A model generated the notes under the pieces. The model was not told the origin of the DNA. It ran no database searches and saw only the letters and a program-made list of their open reading frames with translations. From contig OX465600.1 in the NCBI GenBank assembly GCA_950022295.1, positions 295,227,782-295,291,781 on the forward strand: 64,000 nucleotides of DNA, given 5' to 3'. Both the position numbers and the translations under genes were made by a program. This DNA comes from Bromus sterilis. Its lineage: Eukaryota; Streptophyta; Magnoliopsida; Poales; Poaceae. Position 1 is the stretch's first letter, and every line of letters begins with the position of its first letter. Shown here one piece after another: positions 20,835-33,163 of this stretch.

Positions 20835-21059
20835 GCGAGGTCACCAGGCTTGGAAGTTGGCGAGTTCTCTTCGTAGGCTTAGTTTTTTTCCTTTGTTTGT
20901 GATAATGCTTGCCAGGACGAGGACCAAAGTGCCAATTATCTCTGCATGTGCACACATGTAGAAGTCATAATTCCTTGGCCTAGTGGTCCTCTGATGTGTA
21001 GTAGGGTTTTGGCCTTTTGGTGCTGAGCCTTCGGATTCTGTGTAATATAAATTGTCTCC
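20835..21059. other. Spacer of element D between the antisense ORF and repeats
   Basis: No ORF is supported. It probably includes the 3' end of the antisense transcript. Confidence 0.4.
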
Positions 21060-21187
21060 AAGTCCTTTGTAATGGAAATTGTCTTTGAGTCCTTTGTAAT
21101 GAGAAATGTTTTCGAGTCCTTTGTAATGTAAATTGTCTTCGAGTTCTTTGTAATGAGAAATGTCTTCGAGTCCTTTTTAATGGAGAC
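21060..21187. repeat. 27-bp tandem repeats in element D
   Basis: Nearly five units, consensus GAGTCCTTTGTAATGAGAAA plus TGTCTTC, at 21060, 21087, 21114, 21141 and 21168. They lie between the antisense ORF and the hairpin motifs. Confidence 0.85.
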
Positions 21188-21194
21188 TATCGGG

Positions 21195-21745
21195 TGCGCG
21201 GTAGCACTCCCGATGGGAGTAGCCCCTCAGGCGACGTTTGACTTTGGAGTCGGACGTAGGCTTTGAGCTTTATTCAATCATGTTGGCCCTTCTTATGGCT
21301 GCACTGTTGTTCCAAATTTTCATCAGGTGCACGGCAGCGCTCCCTATGGGAGTAGGCCCCGAGTCTTTAGGTGATCACTTGTGATCAGGTGAAGACTAAG
21401 AAGTTTCTCTATCCGATGTATGCTTTATCCTTATATTTGGGGAATAAATTCTGCTGATGCGGAAAATTTTTGAGTGAGGTTATGCGGGCGACGTAATGCC
21501 TCGCGGGGGAAGTTTGTGCTCGAGCCCCCGAGTGCTTTTAATTTGTCGCCGCGTAAGCAAAATAGCGTCTCTCGGGGGGAGTCTGCGCTCGAGCCCCCGA
21601 GTGCTTTGAGTAGCGTCGCGTAAGCGAAAATAGCGTCTCTCGGGGGAGTCTGCGCTCGAGCCCCCGAGTGCTTTAAGTAGCGTCGCGTAAGCGAAAATAG
21701 CGTCTCTTGGGGGGAGTTTGCGCTCGATCCCCCGAGTGCTTTAGG
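21195..21745. repeat. Hairpin spacer of element D, related to 13591-14455
   Basis: Two copies of the CTCCCGATGGGAG-type hairpin phrase are followed by about four units of the CTCGGGGG/CCCCCGAG hairpin with GCGTCGCGTAAGCG. The order and sequence match element C, but there are fewer units. Confidence 0.82.
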
Positions 21746-21856
21746 TATTGTTATTTGGGAGACACCTCATTTATTGCTTTGGGTGTTTACATAAGTTGCC
21801 AATCGGTGCTGTTGCCGATACTGCTTTGCTGGTCGAAAGGTGCCTACGGGTAGTCT

Positions 21857-22650
21857 TTATGGGTAGAACAGGCGCAGGTTTTCCACATTCCACGGATTTC
21901 CCACGTCTTCGTCGGTCTTTGGGTTCTTCAGCCTGTATGCTCCTCCTCCTATGACTTCCGAGATGATGAACGGTCCTTCCCACTGCGGGGCGAACTTGTG
22001 GACTTTTTCTTGTATTAGCCACAGGACAAGATCTCCTTTGCGGAAAGTTCTTGTCCGCAGGCGACTGCTTTGGTATGTGCGTAGTTTATCTTGGTATCCT
22101 TCTGAACTTGCTATAGCTGTGTCCCTTGCTTCGTCTGCGGTGTCTTTATCATCCTGTAGTGCTTCCTCTTCCTCTTCCTCTTCGTATCCCGCGATTTGGG
22201 GGGCTCCGAACTTTAGGTCGTGGGGCAGCACCGGTTCTGCCCCGTATACCAGGAAAAAAGGTGTGTACTGGGTTGAGGCGTTGGGGGTGGTGTGCAGGCT
22301 CCACAGGACTGCAGGGAGTTCTTCTACCCAGTTGCCTGCAGCCTGTTCGAGTGGTGCAAGGAGTCGCTTTTTTATTCCTCCGCACACTAAGACCGTTTGC
22401 CTTTTCTACCTGGCCGTTGGTTTGTGGGTGCGCTATCGATGCGTAGTTGATCTTGATGCCCAAATCTTGGCAGAAGTTCTGAAACTCTGCTTCTGTGAAG
22501 TTTTTACTGTTATCTGTGATGATGTTGTGTGGTACGCCGAATCGGAAGATGATGGACTTGATGAAGTTAACTGCCGTGAGGTCTGTTGATCTGGTGGTTG
22601 GTACTGGCTCAATCCACTTGGTGAACTTGTCTACTGCTACTAGGAGATGT
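21857..22650 (-). pseudogene. Integrase of element D, frameshifted and truncated by element E
   Basis: The core has IITDNSKNF (second catalytic Asp; the usual Gly after DN is Ser) and HPQTNGQVEKANG, so the catalytic glutamate is kept. A one-base frame change after KANGL moves the frame to CGGIKKRLLAPLEQAAGNWVEELP. The C-terminal part ends with FRKGDLVLWLI, HKFAPQWEGPF and NLRLFYP. The N-terminal zinc finger and the first Asp are missing because element E interrupts the gene at 22650. Confidence 0.88.
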
Positions 22651-24245
22651 TGATACGTCCAAAACGGATCTATAATTTCAGCTTGCTCCATGCCTCTTTT
22701 GTGTGATATTGCTATGATATTGATGAACTTCCATACACTTTTGATCATCTTTGGACTAACCTATTAACTCAGTGCACCCCAGTGCCAGTTCCTGTTTTCT
22801 GCTGCTTTTCTATTTCAGGTTTCCCCCATATTAAAAGTGCTCCAAAAATTCGGGAAAAATCCAATAAAAAATCAGCGATCAGGAAGCTTCTGGAATCACC
22901 GAGGGGGGGCCAAAGGGGATCCACTAGGAACCCTGGTGGCCCCCCTGGCTGCCCCCCTTCGCCTATTTATTCCCCGTGACGCAAACACCCCGAGAGGGGA
23001 ACCCTTTTTCGCGATCTCTCCTCTGTTCCGCCGCCGTTGCGCTTCCAAGATCGGGAGCACCAGAAGACCTCTTCCCGGCACCCTGCCGGAGGGAGGAATC
23101 ACCTCCGGGTGCTTCTCCACCACCATGGATGCTTCCCGGATGAACCGTGAGTACTCCACCTTGGACCATGGGTCTATGATCAGTAGCTATGTGATGTTCT
23201 CCTCCCCTCTTTGTTCTTCGTGGATTAGACCTCGTGAGCTGCCCTACATGATCGAGGCACTTATGTAATATTTATGCTGTTGCTATGCTGAGTTTGCTGG
23301 GATCCGATGGATTATGAGATTATGTTCAGATTGTGTTTGAGTAATATATTTGATTCTCCTCTTTTATATTTATGTTCTTGAGTAATTCTTGCATGTTCTC
23401 CGTTGCTGTTTATTACTTTGGCCAAGTAGTAGGTAGTGACTCGAAGAGGGAGCGTTATGCATGATTGTGGGTTCATGCCCCCCGATGACTAGCTTGAGTG
23501 ACAGAAACATGAGTCTAGGGGATGTGATGTTGCCACAAGGGGGAAAACAACGGTGCTTGTACTTGCGGGTGCAAGGATTGTTTACTTTACGCAAAGTTCT
23601 TTAATGCAGTTGTCTGTTGCTTTGAGTTTACACTTTGGGTGGGATTCGCAACTTAATACCAGCGAGATGTTCTGGATAGATATCTCAAGGTGGATGATTA
23701 GTAGGTAGATGCAGATGGATTTCGGTCTACTTGTCTTGGCATACCGCCCATGCTTTTGAGCCTCTGCCTTTCTCTATAGACTAATTAGTATTGGTTTGCG
23801 CACATAATCCTGTCAATTGCCCAGCTGTAAATTTTTTACCTCGCATGGCTATTTTATCGTCTTTTGGGAGAGAGACATCACTAGTGAACATCATAGGACC
23901 CTGGTCCATATTTCCACTACTGTTTACACCCTCTATCAATTTACTGCTTTATTATTTTTCCGTTGCTATCGCTATCATTATTATCCCGTGCGTTTTATCC
24001 TTTGTAAACAACAAGGCTGGAGGGATTGACAACCCCTTTGTACTCATTGGGAGCAAAGCTATCTGGTGTGTGTGCAGGTCCACGACAACCGCTAATCTCT
24101 GGCACCGTTGTCACCTTCTTGTCGTTATCGGAGTCCTACTGGAGACAAACCTTGGTATCACCGAGGGAAATTTGTTGCTGTCTACGTCTCAACCTTCCAC
24201 TTTGGGTAACCAACGAGGGGCGAGAAGTAAACTCTCGTGACATCA
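22651..24245 (+). repeat. 5' LTR of element E
   Basis: Runs from TGATACGTCCAAAACGG to CTCGTGACATCA. A CTATTTATT TATA-like stretch lies near 22963 after a GC-rich block. It belongs to the same broad LTR family as B and H, but is a separate subfamily (TTGCTCCATGCCTC in place of TCGTTCCATGCATG). Confidence 0.9.
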
Positions 24246-24255
24246 AAGCAATTTC

Positions 24256-24273
24256 TGGCGCCGTTGCCGGGGA
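24256..24273 (+). other. Primer binding site of element E (tRNA-Asp)
   Basis: TGGCGCCGTTGCCGGGGA is a perfect complement to the 3' end of plant tRNA-Asp, 10 bp inside the LTR. Confidence 0.92.
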
Positions 24274-24426
24274 CTCCGCTCTTCAAGATAGGGGATTTGC
24301 ACACTATCTTTTATCTTTGCTTTTTAGTCTTGTTTGTTTACCTTTCAGTTTTTCCTTTAGTGTCCTTTATCAAAACTCAAAAAAATAGTTATCTTGCTTT
24401 TAGTTATCCTTTCTGTTTAGTCAAGC

Positions 24427-24733
24427 ATGTTAGGATTTGGTGCCTTGAGGGAGTCGGAGGTCTTAGATTTCCATCAAAGGGATGGAGAAAATATGAAGAA
24501 GGCATGGGACAGAATTTCTGATGCACACAGGAGAATTATGCCTTGGATACCTATAAAAATTGTGCTTAGAATTTTTTACCATGGTCTTTTTAGATGGTGC
24601 AAGCACTCTCTTGATATTATAGCCGAAGGGGATTTCTTAGCTTGTGATGAAGCTAGAGCTCTTGAAAATATACATGTTCTATCTAGTTACTTTGTTTATG
24701 ATCATGGTTTTGATACTGTTATAGATAGACTTG
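24427..24733 (+). CDS. Short gag of element E, N-terminal part (broken by element F)
   Basis: ATG at 24427. The frame holds FHQRDGENMKKAWDRISDAHRR, then LRIFYHGLFRW and LDIIAEGDFLACDEARAL. This corresponds to the second half of the Retrotrans_gag core (AW.R....FY.GL...LD...GG.F). The first half, with the W-Y motif, is missing, so gag is unusually short. The frame reads through the break VIDRL into 40246 without a stop once element F and one ACTTG copy are removed. Confidence 0.75.
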
Positions 24734-26374
24734 TGATGGCTTCTCGCCCCTCGTTGGTTACCCCAAGTGGAAGGTTTGAGATGCAGCGCAGCAGCAAGTT
24801 TCCCTCGGTGAAGATACCAAGGTTATCGAACCAGTAGGACTCAGGAGATACAATTAGCTGGCAACGTCGCCAGAAATTGCTTCCTGACTAGGGTGTTGTC
24901 GTGGACCTGCACACAGCAACAAATAACTTTGCTCCCAACGAGTACAAAGGAGTTGTCAATTCCTCCGGCCTTGTCGTTTACAAAGGATCAACGCAAGAGA
25001 TAAAAGGTGTAAAGGAAAGTAATAGATCAAAGTAAATTGAGGGTGCGAACAATAATATGAAGATGGACCAGGGTCCCGTGATTTTCACTAGTGATGTCTC
25101 TCTCCCAAAAGACGATAAAAGTGCTAGCGAGGTAAACAAATCACAGTTGGGCAATTGACAGGATTATGAAGGCACCACAATGCTAACTATGCTGCAAATA
25201 AAGGAAGGGCTCAAAAGCAATGGGCAGTACACCAAGGTAAGTAGACCGAAATCCATCTGCATCTACTACGAATCATCCACCTTGAGATATCTATCCGGAA
25301 CATCTCGCTGGTATTAAGTTGCGAATCCCACCCAAAGTGTAAACTCAAAGCAACAGACAACTGCATTAAAAGAACTTTGCGTAAAGTAAACAATCCTTGC
25401 ACCCGCAGGTACAAGCACCGTTGTTTTATCCCTGGTGGCAACAGCACATCCCCTAGTCTCATGTTTCTGTCACTCAAGCTAGACATGAAGGGGCTGAACC
25501 GACAATCGAGCATAACGCTCTCTCTTGGAGTTGCAAATAAAATACTTGGCCAAAGAAAATACCGCAACGGAGAACATGAAAGAATTTACTCAAGAACAAA
25601 ATATAAAAGAGAAGAACCAAATATATTACTCATCACAATCTGAACATAGTCTCATAATCCATCAGATCCCAACAAACTCAGCATAGCAACAACAGAAATT
25701 ACATAGATGACTGGATCATGCGAGAAAGCTCACGAGGACTCGAGAGTGGAAGCACAAAAGGGGGAGAGATAGATCACATAGCTACTGGTCACGGACCCAT
25801 GGTCCAAGGGAAACTACTCACGGTACATACAGGAGGCGTCCATGGCTATGGAGGGTCTCTCGGAGGGGGTAGCTTCTCCTGGCAGGGTGCCGGAGCAGCT
25901 TCTCTAGGCAGCCCCGATCTAGAAACGGCGGCGGCGGCGGAACAGAGGCGAGATCGCGAAAGAGGAGTCTGTATTAGGGGTTTCCACCCCGAGGGGTAAA
26001 TATAGGCGAAGGGGCGCGTCGAGGGGACCCACGAGGCAGTTAGGAGGGTCCCTGGCGCGGCCCAGGGTGGGGCCGCGCCACCTACCCTCCTGGCTGCCTG
26101 GTGGTGGCCCCCTTTCCCTCTCTTGGTGATTCCGGAAGCTTCTGTTGCGCTGATTTTTTTTATATTTTTCCCGGAATTTTTGGAGCACTTTTAATGGCCG
26201 GAAAACCTGAAATACAAAAACAGCAGAAAACAGAAACTGGCAACTAGGTGCACTGAGTTAATAGGTTAGTCCAAATAGGTTCAAAAGTGTATGAAAGTTC
26301 AAGGAAAACATTGGAAAGTCACACAAAACATGCATGGAGCAAGCAGAAATTATAGATACGTTTGGGACGTATCA
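24734..26374 (-). repeat. 3' LTR of element F
   Basis: From TGATGGCTTCTCGCCCC to GGGACGTATCA in plus orientation. The adjacent ACATCCCTAAGCTTAATTCC (26375-26394) is the complement of the polypurine tract. Confidence 0.92.
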
Positions 26375-28823
26375 ACATCCCTAAGCTTAATTCCTACTCG
26401 TCCTCGAGTAGGTAAATTATAACAAGCATAATTTCTGTGGTGACATGCCACACAACCATAAAAGGACTTTTAAGTAAAGCAATCAAAGCATGCAATTTAA
26501 TTCAAGCCTTAACAAGGAAGAGTCTATATTAGCATTGACACAAGCAACAAAAGAGCAAAAGGTGCAAGAGCTCTCGCTGTCCGTGACTCGAATATCTCCA
26601 AATGGTGTTTGCGTCCAAGCAAGGGATAGAGAAATACGAGAGAAAAAATAAGGTTGTTGAGAACAACTATCTACTAAAGTTTCACACTTGGTCTCCTTTG
26701 GATTCTTATCTGGACTCGTCCCCAGACCACTAGCCAGGTACAAGTCAACCTGATCCACTCCCTTTCGATATTTTGAGCACTCATGCAATGGATGAGCGTG
26801 AGCAAGAAAGTTGACACCTAAAAGGCAAAACAGAAAGAAGGTGGAGGAGGAAGACAAAAAGGTGTGAAAGGCTCACATCAATGAGGACAATCATATGCGA
26901 GAGAAGGCCATATGATAGATATGATGTGAGGAGTAGGGATTGCCATACAACGAATGCACATGTGACCTAAAAGCTCTCCAAGTGAACTAGTGGGGGTGCA
27001 TCTAACTTGCTTGCTCAAGAAGACCTGGAGCTCGTTTGAGGAGGCTCATCATTGGAATATACAAGCCAAGTTCTATAGTGTGAAGGGTCCCCACATAGCT
27101 ATATGCATGATGATGATCTCTATGGAGTACAAGGGATAGGAGGTGAAGTACTAGTGTGGATCTCTCAAAAGGAATAGTAGTATGCCCCCTTCTCTCTTTT
27201 TATTTTTCTCTTTTTCTCATTTTTTTTGGTGGCCTCAATGGCTCTTTCTATTTAACTCTCATTTGTACTCTTTGGGATCTTTTGATTTTGTCCTCTTTGG
27301 GAAGAGGCTAGAAAAAGTATAGGTGGGTGGAAGTGTCAACTTTAGAATACTCACATTAGTCCGAAGAACTCATGCACTTATTATCGGTAACTCTCAATCT
27401 AATCAGGAGGTTCACAAAGAGACAGGTACCCCGAGGAGGAGTGTATGAGGGTTTGGTTATCCTTGCGCATCCTCGACTCATGGTACGTGAGTGTACTCTA
27501 ATATTCGAACCCTCCAGAGGTTAGTGATCCACCTAGTAGCTAGAGTTCTCAACAGGGGTTTTTGGTTTTCGAAAAACACATGGATTGCCCAAAATACGAC
27601 ATCTATCACTAATAGGAAAGAGCTCTTGACACCATAAGTTCAAACATTACTCTAGTCAATACCTCAAAACTATTGCAAGTTACTACTACAAAGAGAACAA
27701 CAACTTTAATTACCTACTTTCAGTCAAGACACAGAACTCAGTGCAACAGGCAAACTCTCTAACAAGATAAAACATGCAACCTATAGAAAGTTCAACCTAA
27801 GACAAAAGAAAAGCTCTAAAAAAACTAAAGCACTACAACTAAACAGAACAGCAGCTAAGAAAAGAAAAAGAACAGCTCACAGCTAAAAGAATAAGCATGC
27901 AAATCCTATGAGGAGTTCTAGTTCAAGCAGAGCGTGAATCTCTCCCACACAAAAAGATTAAGTTGGGGTCTAACTTGTTACTACAGCAAAGAAAGCAAAT
28001 CAAACCTAGAAAAGTGAAGAGCGAGACGCTCCAAGCAAAGCACATAACGCATAAAGTGATAAAAATATAGTGCAACGAGGGACAAACTGATGATTGTTGA
28101 TGAAGAAGGGGATGCATCGGGGGCATCCCCAAGCTTAGACGCTTGAGTCTTCTTGACTATTTATTGGGGGTGCACATGGGCATCCCCAAGCTTGAGCGTT
28201 TCACACTCTAAGATCTTCTTTCATCATCTTCCATCGCGCGCTTGAAAACTCCCTTCATACATAACTCATTGTAGACTGATTAGAGAGGTTAGTAACCTAA
28301 TAAAATATTTTTTTCTCCACTGGAAATAAAGATAATCTTGAAGAGCTACTGTTTCTAAGGATTTCCAAAAGTTTTTGCAAAGAAAAAGCAAGCTTAAGGT
28401 TTGCAAAAGTAAGGAGAGACAAAACGTGGCAGAATCTGTGAAAAACAGAACAACAGATAGAAAATAATTTTTTAGGGATACTTCTGCAACTCAACTAAAA
28501 AAACTCAGACCATACGCAAGTTTTGCAATTGTATAGAGCACACTGTGTAAAAATTTCAGCTCAAAAAGATGAACTGGGATTTTTCTCTGATTTTTCTAGT
28601 CACAAGGACAGAATCTGTTTTCTGGACAGCATGCCACAACTTTCACTTCCCTTGTCGTATGAGGCTATAAAAGGCACAAAGCTTGAAAAGCAAAGATACA
28701 ATGATGTTGCTACAGTAGTAAAAATCATCAAGACCACAAAAAACAGAAGAAAAGCAAAACGAAAAACTTAAATTCGTTGCGGGCTGCCTCCCGAAAGCGC
28801 TTCTTTAAAGCCATTAGCTAGGC
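26375..28823 (-). other. Polypurine tract and 3' noncoding region of element F
   Basis: About 2.4 kb with no supported ORF. It is homologous to the 3' regions of H (33164-36006) and E (40773-43705). On the minus strand it holds the hairpin CGGG-AGGCAG-CCCG (28780-28793) and two copies of AAGCTTGGGGATGCCC-type hairpins (about 28105-28190). Confidence 0.7.
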
Positions 28824-29319
28824 TTAAAAATTATAGAAGATGTTCTCACCAGAATAAGAATTGAAGCAAAAGAGAACATCAAGAAGGAAATAAGAAACAC
28901 ATTTAAGCCTAACCCACTTCCTATGCATAGGCATCTTGTAAGAAAATAAATCAAAGAAGCACAAAATGACATGCATAAGAAGGTGGAACAAGAACAACTT
29001 CAAAACTTTCAACATGAAGAGAGGAGTTTTAGTAATATGGAAGTTTCTACAACAAAACTTCCCTCTCTCAAAATATTTTTCAGTAGTATCATGAACAGCA
29101 TCAAGAATACAACTATCACATAAATCATATTGTTCATGACCTACAAGCACACGTGTATTATTTTCAACACGGTTTTTAGGATGATAAGATAGATGCAACC
29201 CATCACATTGAGTCTTGATAAGAGAAAAATTCTCCGGAGTTGGAGATTTCAAAAGGATAATAGGGAAATCAAGTGTGGGTGCAATAGCAAAAATTTCATG
29301 CTTAACATGAGGAACTATA
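28824..29319 (-). CDS. C-terminal part of the element F unknown ORF (hydrophobic region)
   Basis: After removing H, the frame continues from 37652 (DELAI) into VPHVKHEIFAIAP here. Notable are CDSCILDAVHDTTEKYFERG, then the hydrophobic TPLFMLKVLKLFLFHLLMHV and the conserved IPMHRK-like MPMHRKWVRLKCVSYFLLD. The last two blocks recur in elements G and G2. Function is unknown. The hydrophobic segment could be one or two membrane helices, but the frame is also Leu/Phe-rich in general. The ORF appears to start inside the LTR of H, but that part is an accident of the insertion. Confidence 0.6.
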
Positions 29320-30962
29320 TGATACGTCCAAAACGTATCTATAATTTCCGCTCGTTCCATGCATGTTTTGTGTGATATTGCTATGATCTAGATACACTTT
29401 CATACACTTTTGATCATATTTGGACTAACTTATTAACTCAGTGCACCACAGTGCCAGTTCCTGTTTTCTGCTGTTTTTCTATTTCAGTTTTCCCCATATA
29501 AAAACTGCTCCAAAAATTCGGGAAAAATCAGATAAAAAATCAGCGTGAAGGAACCTTCCAGAAGAACCTGAGTGGGGCCAGAGGGCCACCACCAGGGGCC
29601 CAGTCGCCCTGGTGGCGCGCCCTAGGGGCTGGCCGCGCCAGGGGGGCGCCTGGACCCCTGCTGGCCCCCCTGGCTGCCCCCCTTCGCCTATATATTCTCC
29701 GTGACGAGAAACCCTCGAGGACAGAACCCTTTTCGCGATCTCTCCTCTGTTCCGCCGCCGCCGCGCTTCCGAGATCGGGAGCACCAGAAGACCTCTTCCC
29801 GGCACCCTGCCGGAGGGAGGGCCGACCTCCGAGAGTCTCCTCTTCACCATGGATGCTTCCCGGATGTCTCGTGAGTAGTTTCCTTTGGACCATGGGTCCG
29901 TGATCAGTAGCTATGTGATGTTCTCCTCCCCTCTTTGTTCCTCATGGTTTAGACCTCGTGAGCTGCCCTACATGATCGAGGCACTTTTGTAATCGTTCTG
30001 CTGTTGCTATGCTGAGTTTGATGGGATCTGATGGATTATGAGATTATGTTCAGATTATGATTGAGTAATATATTTGGTTCTTATCTCTTATATTTTTGTT
30101 CCTAAGTAATTCTTGCATGTTCTCCGTTGCTGTTTATTGCTTTGGCCAAGTAGTAGGTAGTAACTCCAAGAGGGAACGTTATGCTCGATTGTGCGTTCAT
30201 GCCCCCTGGTGACAAGCTTGAGTGACAGAAACATGAGTCTAGGGGATGTGCTGTTTCAACAAGTGGGAAAAGAACGGTGCTTGTAACCGTGGTTACAAGG
30301 ATTGTTTACTTTATGCAAAGTGCTTTTTAATGCAGTTGTCTATTGCTTTTGGTTTACACTTTGGGTGGGGCTCGCAACTTAATACCAGCGAGATGTTCTG
30401 GATAGATATCTCAAGGTGGCTGATTAGTAGTAGATGCAGTTGGATTTCGGTCTATTTATTTTGGCGTACTGCCCATGCTTTTGAGCCTCTTCCTTTATTT
30501 TTTTAGCATAGTTAGCATTGCGGTGCGTTTATAATCCTGTCAATTGCCCTTCTGTAATTTGTTCACCTCGCATAGCAGTTTTATCGTCTTTTGGGAGAGA
30601 GACATCACTAGTGAACATTTCACGTATCCCGGTCCATATCCTCATTACTGTTTACACGCTCATTTACTTTTCTTCTTTTACTTTCAGTTGCTATCATTAT
30701 CTCTTGTGTTTGATCCTTTGTGAACAACAAGACCGGAGAGATTGACAACCTGTCTGAACTTCGTTGGGAACAAAGTTATTTGTGTCTGTGTGCAGGTCCG
30801 CGTCAGTTGCGCCGCTGACACCTACTTATCATCTCTAGAGTCCTACTGGAGACAAACCTTGGTATCTTTACTGAGGGAAATTTGCTGCTGTGCTACATCA
30901 CGCCTTGCACTTGGGGTTTACCAACGAAGGGCGAGAAATCACTATCATCACCTCGCACATCA
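29320..30962 (+). repeat. 5' LTR of element H
   Basis: Runs from TGATACGTCC to CTCGCACATCA. CTATATATT at 29688-29696, after a GC-rich block, is a good TATA box for the LTR promoter. Confidence 0.93.
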
Positions 30963-30973
30963 AGCCAAATTTC

Positions 30974-30991
30974 TGGCACCCTTGCCGGGGA
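30974..30991 (+). other. Primer binding site of element H (tRNA-Asp, two mismatches)
   Basis: TGGCACCCTTGCCGGGGA differs from the perfect tRNA-Asp complement of element E at two bases. The changes may have come after insertion. Confidence 0.85.
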
Positions 30992-31124
30992 CTCCGAGTG
31001 CTAAGATAGGGGAATTGCACACTACCCTTTACCTTTGTTTTTTAGTCTTGTTAGTTTACCTTTCAGTTTTTATCTTTGTCTTATATCAAAAATCACAAAA
31101 AAATCTGCCACACTTGCTGCTACT

Positions 31125-32689
31125 ATGGGTTCCACTGAAAACACCAAGTTGTGTGACTTTACTAGTCACAACAACCAAGACTTTATCTGCACCCCCATTG
31201 CCACACCTGCCACTTCAGCTACCTCTTATGAAATTAAACCTGCCTTGCTAAACCTTGTTATGAGAGATCAATTCTCTGGGCTGGAGAGGATGCTGCTTTA
31301 CACTTGAACAATTTTGTTGAGTTATGTGATATGAAAAAGTATAAAGAAGTAGAAGGTGATATTGTTAAGCTCAAGCTATTTCCTTTCTCTTTAAGGGGAG
31401 ACGCTAAAATCTGGTTTCAATCTTTGCCTAGGAATAGCATAGATTCTTGGGATAAGTGCAAAGATGCTTTTATAGGGAAGTACTACCCACCTGCAAAAAT
31501 TATCCTATTGAGGAGTAACATTATGAATTTTAAGCAATTGGATAATGAACACGTTGCCCAAGCTTGGGAACGAATGAAATCTCTTGTTAAGAAATGCCCT
31601 ACACATGGTTTGACTACCTGGATGGTTATCCAGACTTTTTATGCAGGCTTGAACTTTACCTCGCGGAACCTGTTAGATTCGGCCGCAGGAGGAACCTTTA
31701 TGTCAACTACACTTGGTGCTGCCACGAAGCTTCTCGATGAGATGATCACCAATTATTCCCAATGGCACACCGAACGCGCTCCAAGAGGTAGGAAGGTAAA
31801 CTTTGTCGAGGAAATTACCTCCCTCAATGAAAAAGTTGACTTAATTATGTCTCTACTTACCAAGAAACCCTCTAGCTATTGATCCTCGTGATGTCCCTTT
31901 AAATTCTTTGGTTGACCAAGAACAAGTAGATGTGAACTTTATTGCTAGAAAAAACTTCAACAACAATGCTTATAGGGGTAATTTTGCTAGCAATCCTAGA
32001 CCGTTTCCATCCAACTATGGGAACAACAACACCTACCCTAGCAACAAGAACCCCTCTTCTGAATTAGAAAGCATGCTTAGAGACTTTATCACTACCCAAA
32101 AAGCCTTCAATAAAAATGTACAGGAGAAATTAGCTAAATTAGATAATCTCTCTTTGAAGGTAGAAAGCTTAGCCCTTGATATTGAGATGCTTAAAATTAT
32201 AACCTCTCCCCTTGAGGAGAATAAGGCGACTCCTATTAATGCTATCCAATTGCAAATTAATGAAAATATTAGGATGATGGCTAAACTTAAAGAAAGGTGG
32301 GCTAGAGAAAAAGAGGAAGAGGATAGAATTAAGAGCCTTCCTACACACCACACAGTTGCCACTATCCAAATTGTTGAGGACACCCAAACTATTAGCACCC
32401 AATGCACTCCTAGTCCCGTTGGACCTATTAATGGTGATGCTAATACCTCAACTAAAGATGAAGAAACTCCTATGAACATAGAGGGTTTCAAACAAGTGAG
32501 CCTAGACGACACTACTACCACCTTTGATAGTAGTGATATTGATTTTGATAGTTGCACCCTCTCAGAAGTTATTAGCGTGCTACACAAAATGTCTAGAGAC
32601 CCCACACTAGCACACTTAATCTTGCCTTCACGGAGCATATCACAAATGCTCTCATCAAAGCTAGGGAGGAGAAGCTTAGAGTAGAAGCC
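31125..32689 (+). pseudogene. Gag of element H, three frameshifts
   Basis: ATG at 31125. The capsid core is clear: LKLFPFSLRGDAKIWFQSLP, FIGKYYPPAK, then AQAWERMKSLVKKCP, FYAGL and LLDSAAGGTF. A one-base deletion near 31280 shifts the frame between DQFSG and GEDAALHL. A second shift lies near 31880 (KPSSY) and a third near 32610, where the frame moves into TEHITNALIKA before the protease. The tail is Asn-rich (RGNFASNPRPFPSNYGNNN) with a coiled-coil-like charged part. No zinc knuckle is seen. Confidence 0.87.
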
Positions 32690-33163
32690 TCCATACCTAG
32701 GAAGCTAGATGATGGTTGGGACCCTATGATCAAAATTAAATTAAATAACTTCTCTTGCTATGCTTTATGTGATGTTGGAGCTAGTACCTCCGTTATGCCC
32801 AAAAGAATATTTGATATGTTTGAATTGAAGCCCTTTGAGCCATGTTCTTTTGGTGTTCGTCTTGTTGATTCTTCCTTAAAGAAACCTTTGAGGAAGATCG
32901 ACGATGTTCTTATCATTGTCAATGACAACTATGTGCCCGTTGATTTTATTGTTATGGATATAGAGTGTGAACCTTTGTGTCCAATTATTTTGGGATGTCC
33001 TTTTCTTCGCACCGTTGGTGCGGTTATTGACATGAAAGAGGGGAATATAAAGTTCAAATTCACTCTCAAGAAAAGGATGGAACACTTCCCTAGAAAGAAA
33101 ATCAAGTTACCTTTCGAGTCCGTTACTCGGGCTAGTTATTCTTTTTCTCTTGATAAAACTTGA
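32690..33163 (+). CDS. Retropepsin-like protease of element H
   Basis: The frame is open upstream of its first ATG at 32726. The active site reads ALCDVGASTSVMPKRIF (D-V-G-A) and the second motif is CPIILGCPFLRTVGA, with Cys where most relatives have Arg (ILGR). It is followed by a tail (KKIKLPFESV). The stop lies 50 bp before the conserved hairpin at 33213. It would process gag. Confidence 0.85.
   Translation, partial: SIPRKLDDGWDPMIKIKLNNFSCYALCDVGASTSVMPKRIFDMFELKPFEPCSFGVRLVDSSLKKPLRKIDDVLIIVNDNYVPVDFIVMDIECEPLCPIILGCPFLRTVGAVIDMKEGNIKFKFTLKKRMEHFPRKKIKLPFESVTRASYSFSLDKT

Larger units (their letters stand above)
20219..22650 (-). mobile_element. Element D remnant: 3' part of a Tat-like gypsy element
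   Basis: Reads on the minus strand: integrase, hairpin spacer, 27-bp repeats, antisense ORF, polypurine tract, LTR. The 5' part would lie beyond 22650, where element E inserted. Its continuation is not found after E at 45040, so a later deletion removed it or a rearrangement occurred. Confidence 0.82.

Noticed and set aside
26483..26857. Minus-strand ORF of 124 codons in the 3' region of F
   Set aside because: It is not conserved as a frame in the homologous 3' regions of E and H, and shows no domain.
29320..29360. Start of the minus-strand ORF at 28824-29360 inside the H LTR
   Set aside because: These first codons come from the inserted H LTR; the real upstream part of the F ORF is at 37652-38391.
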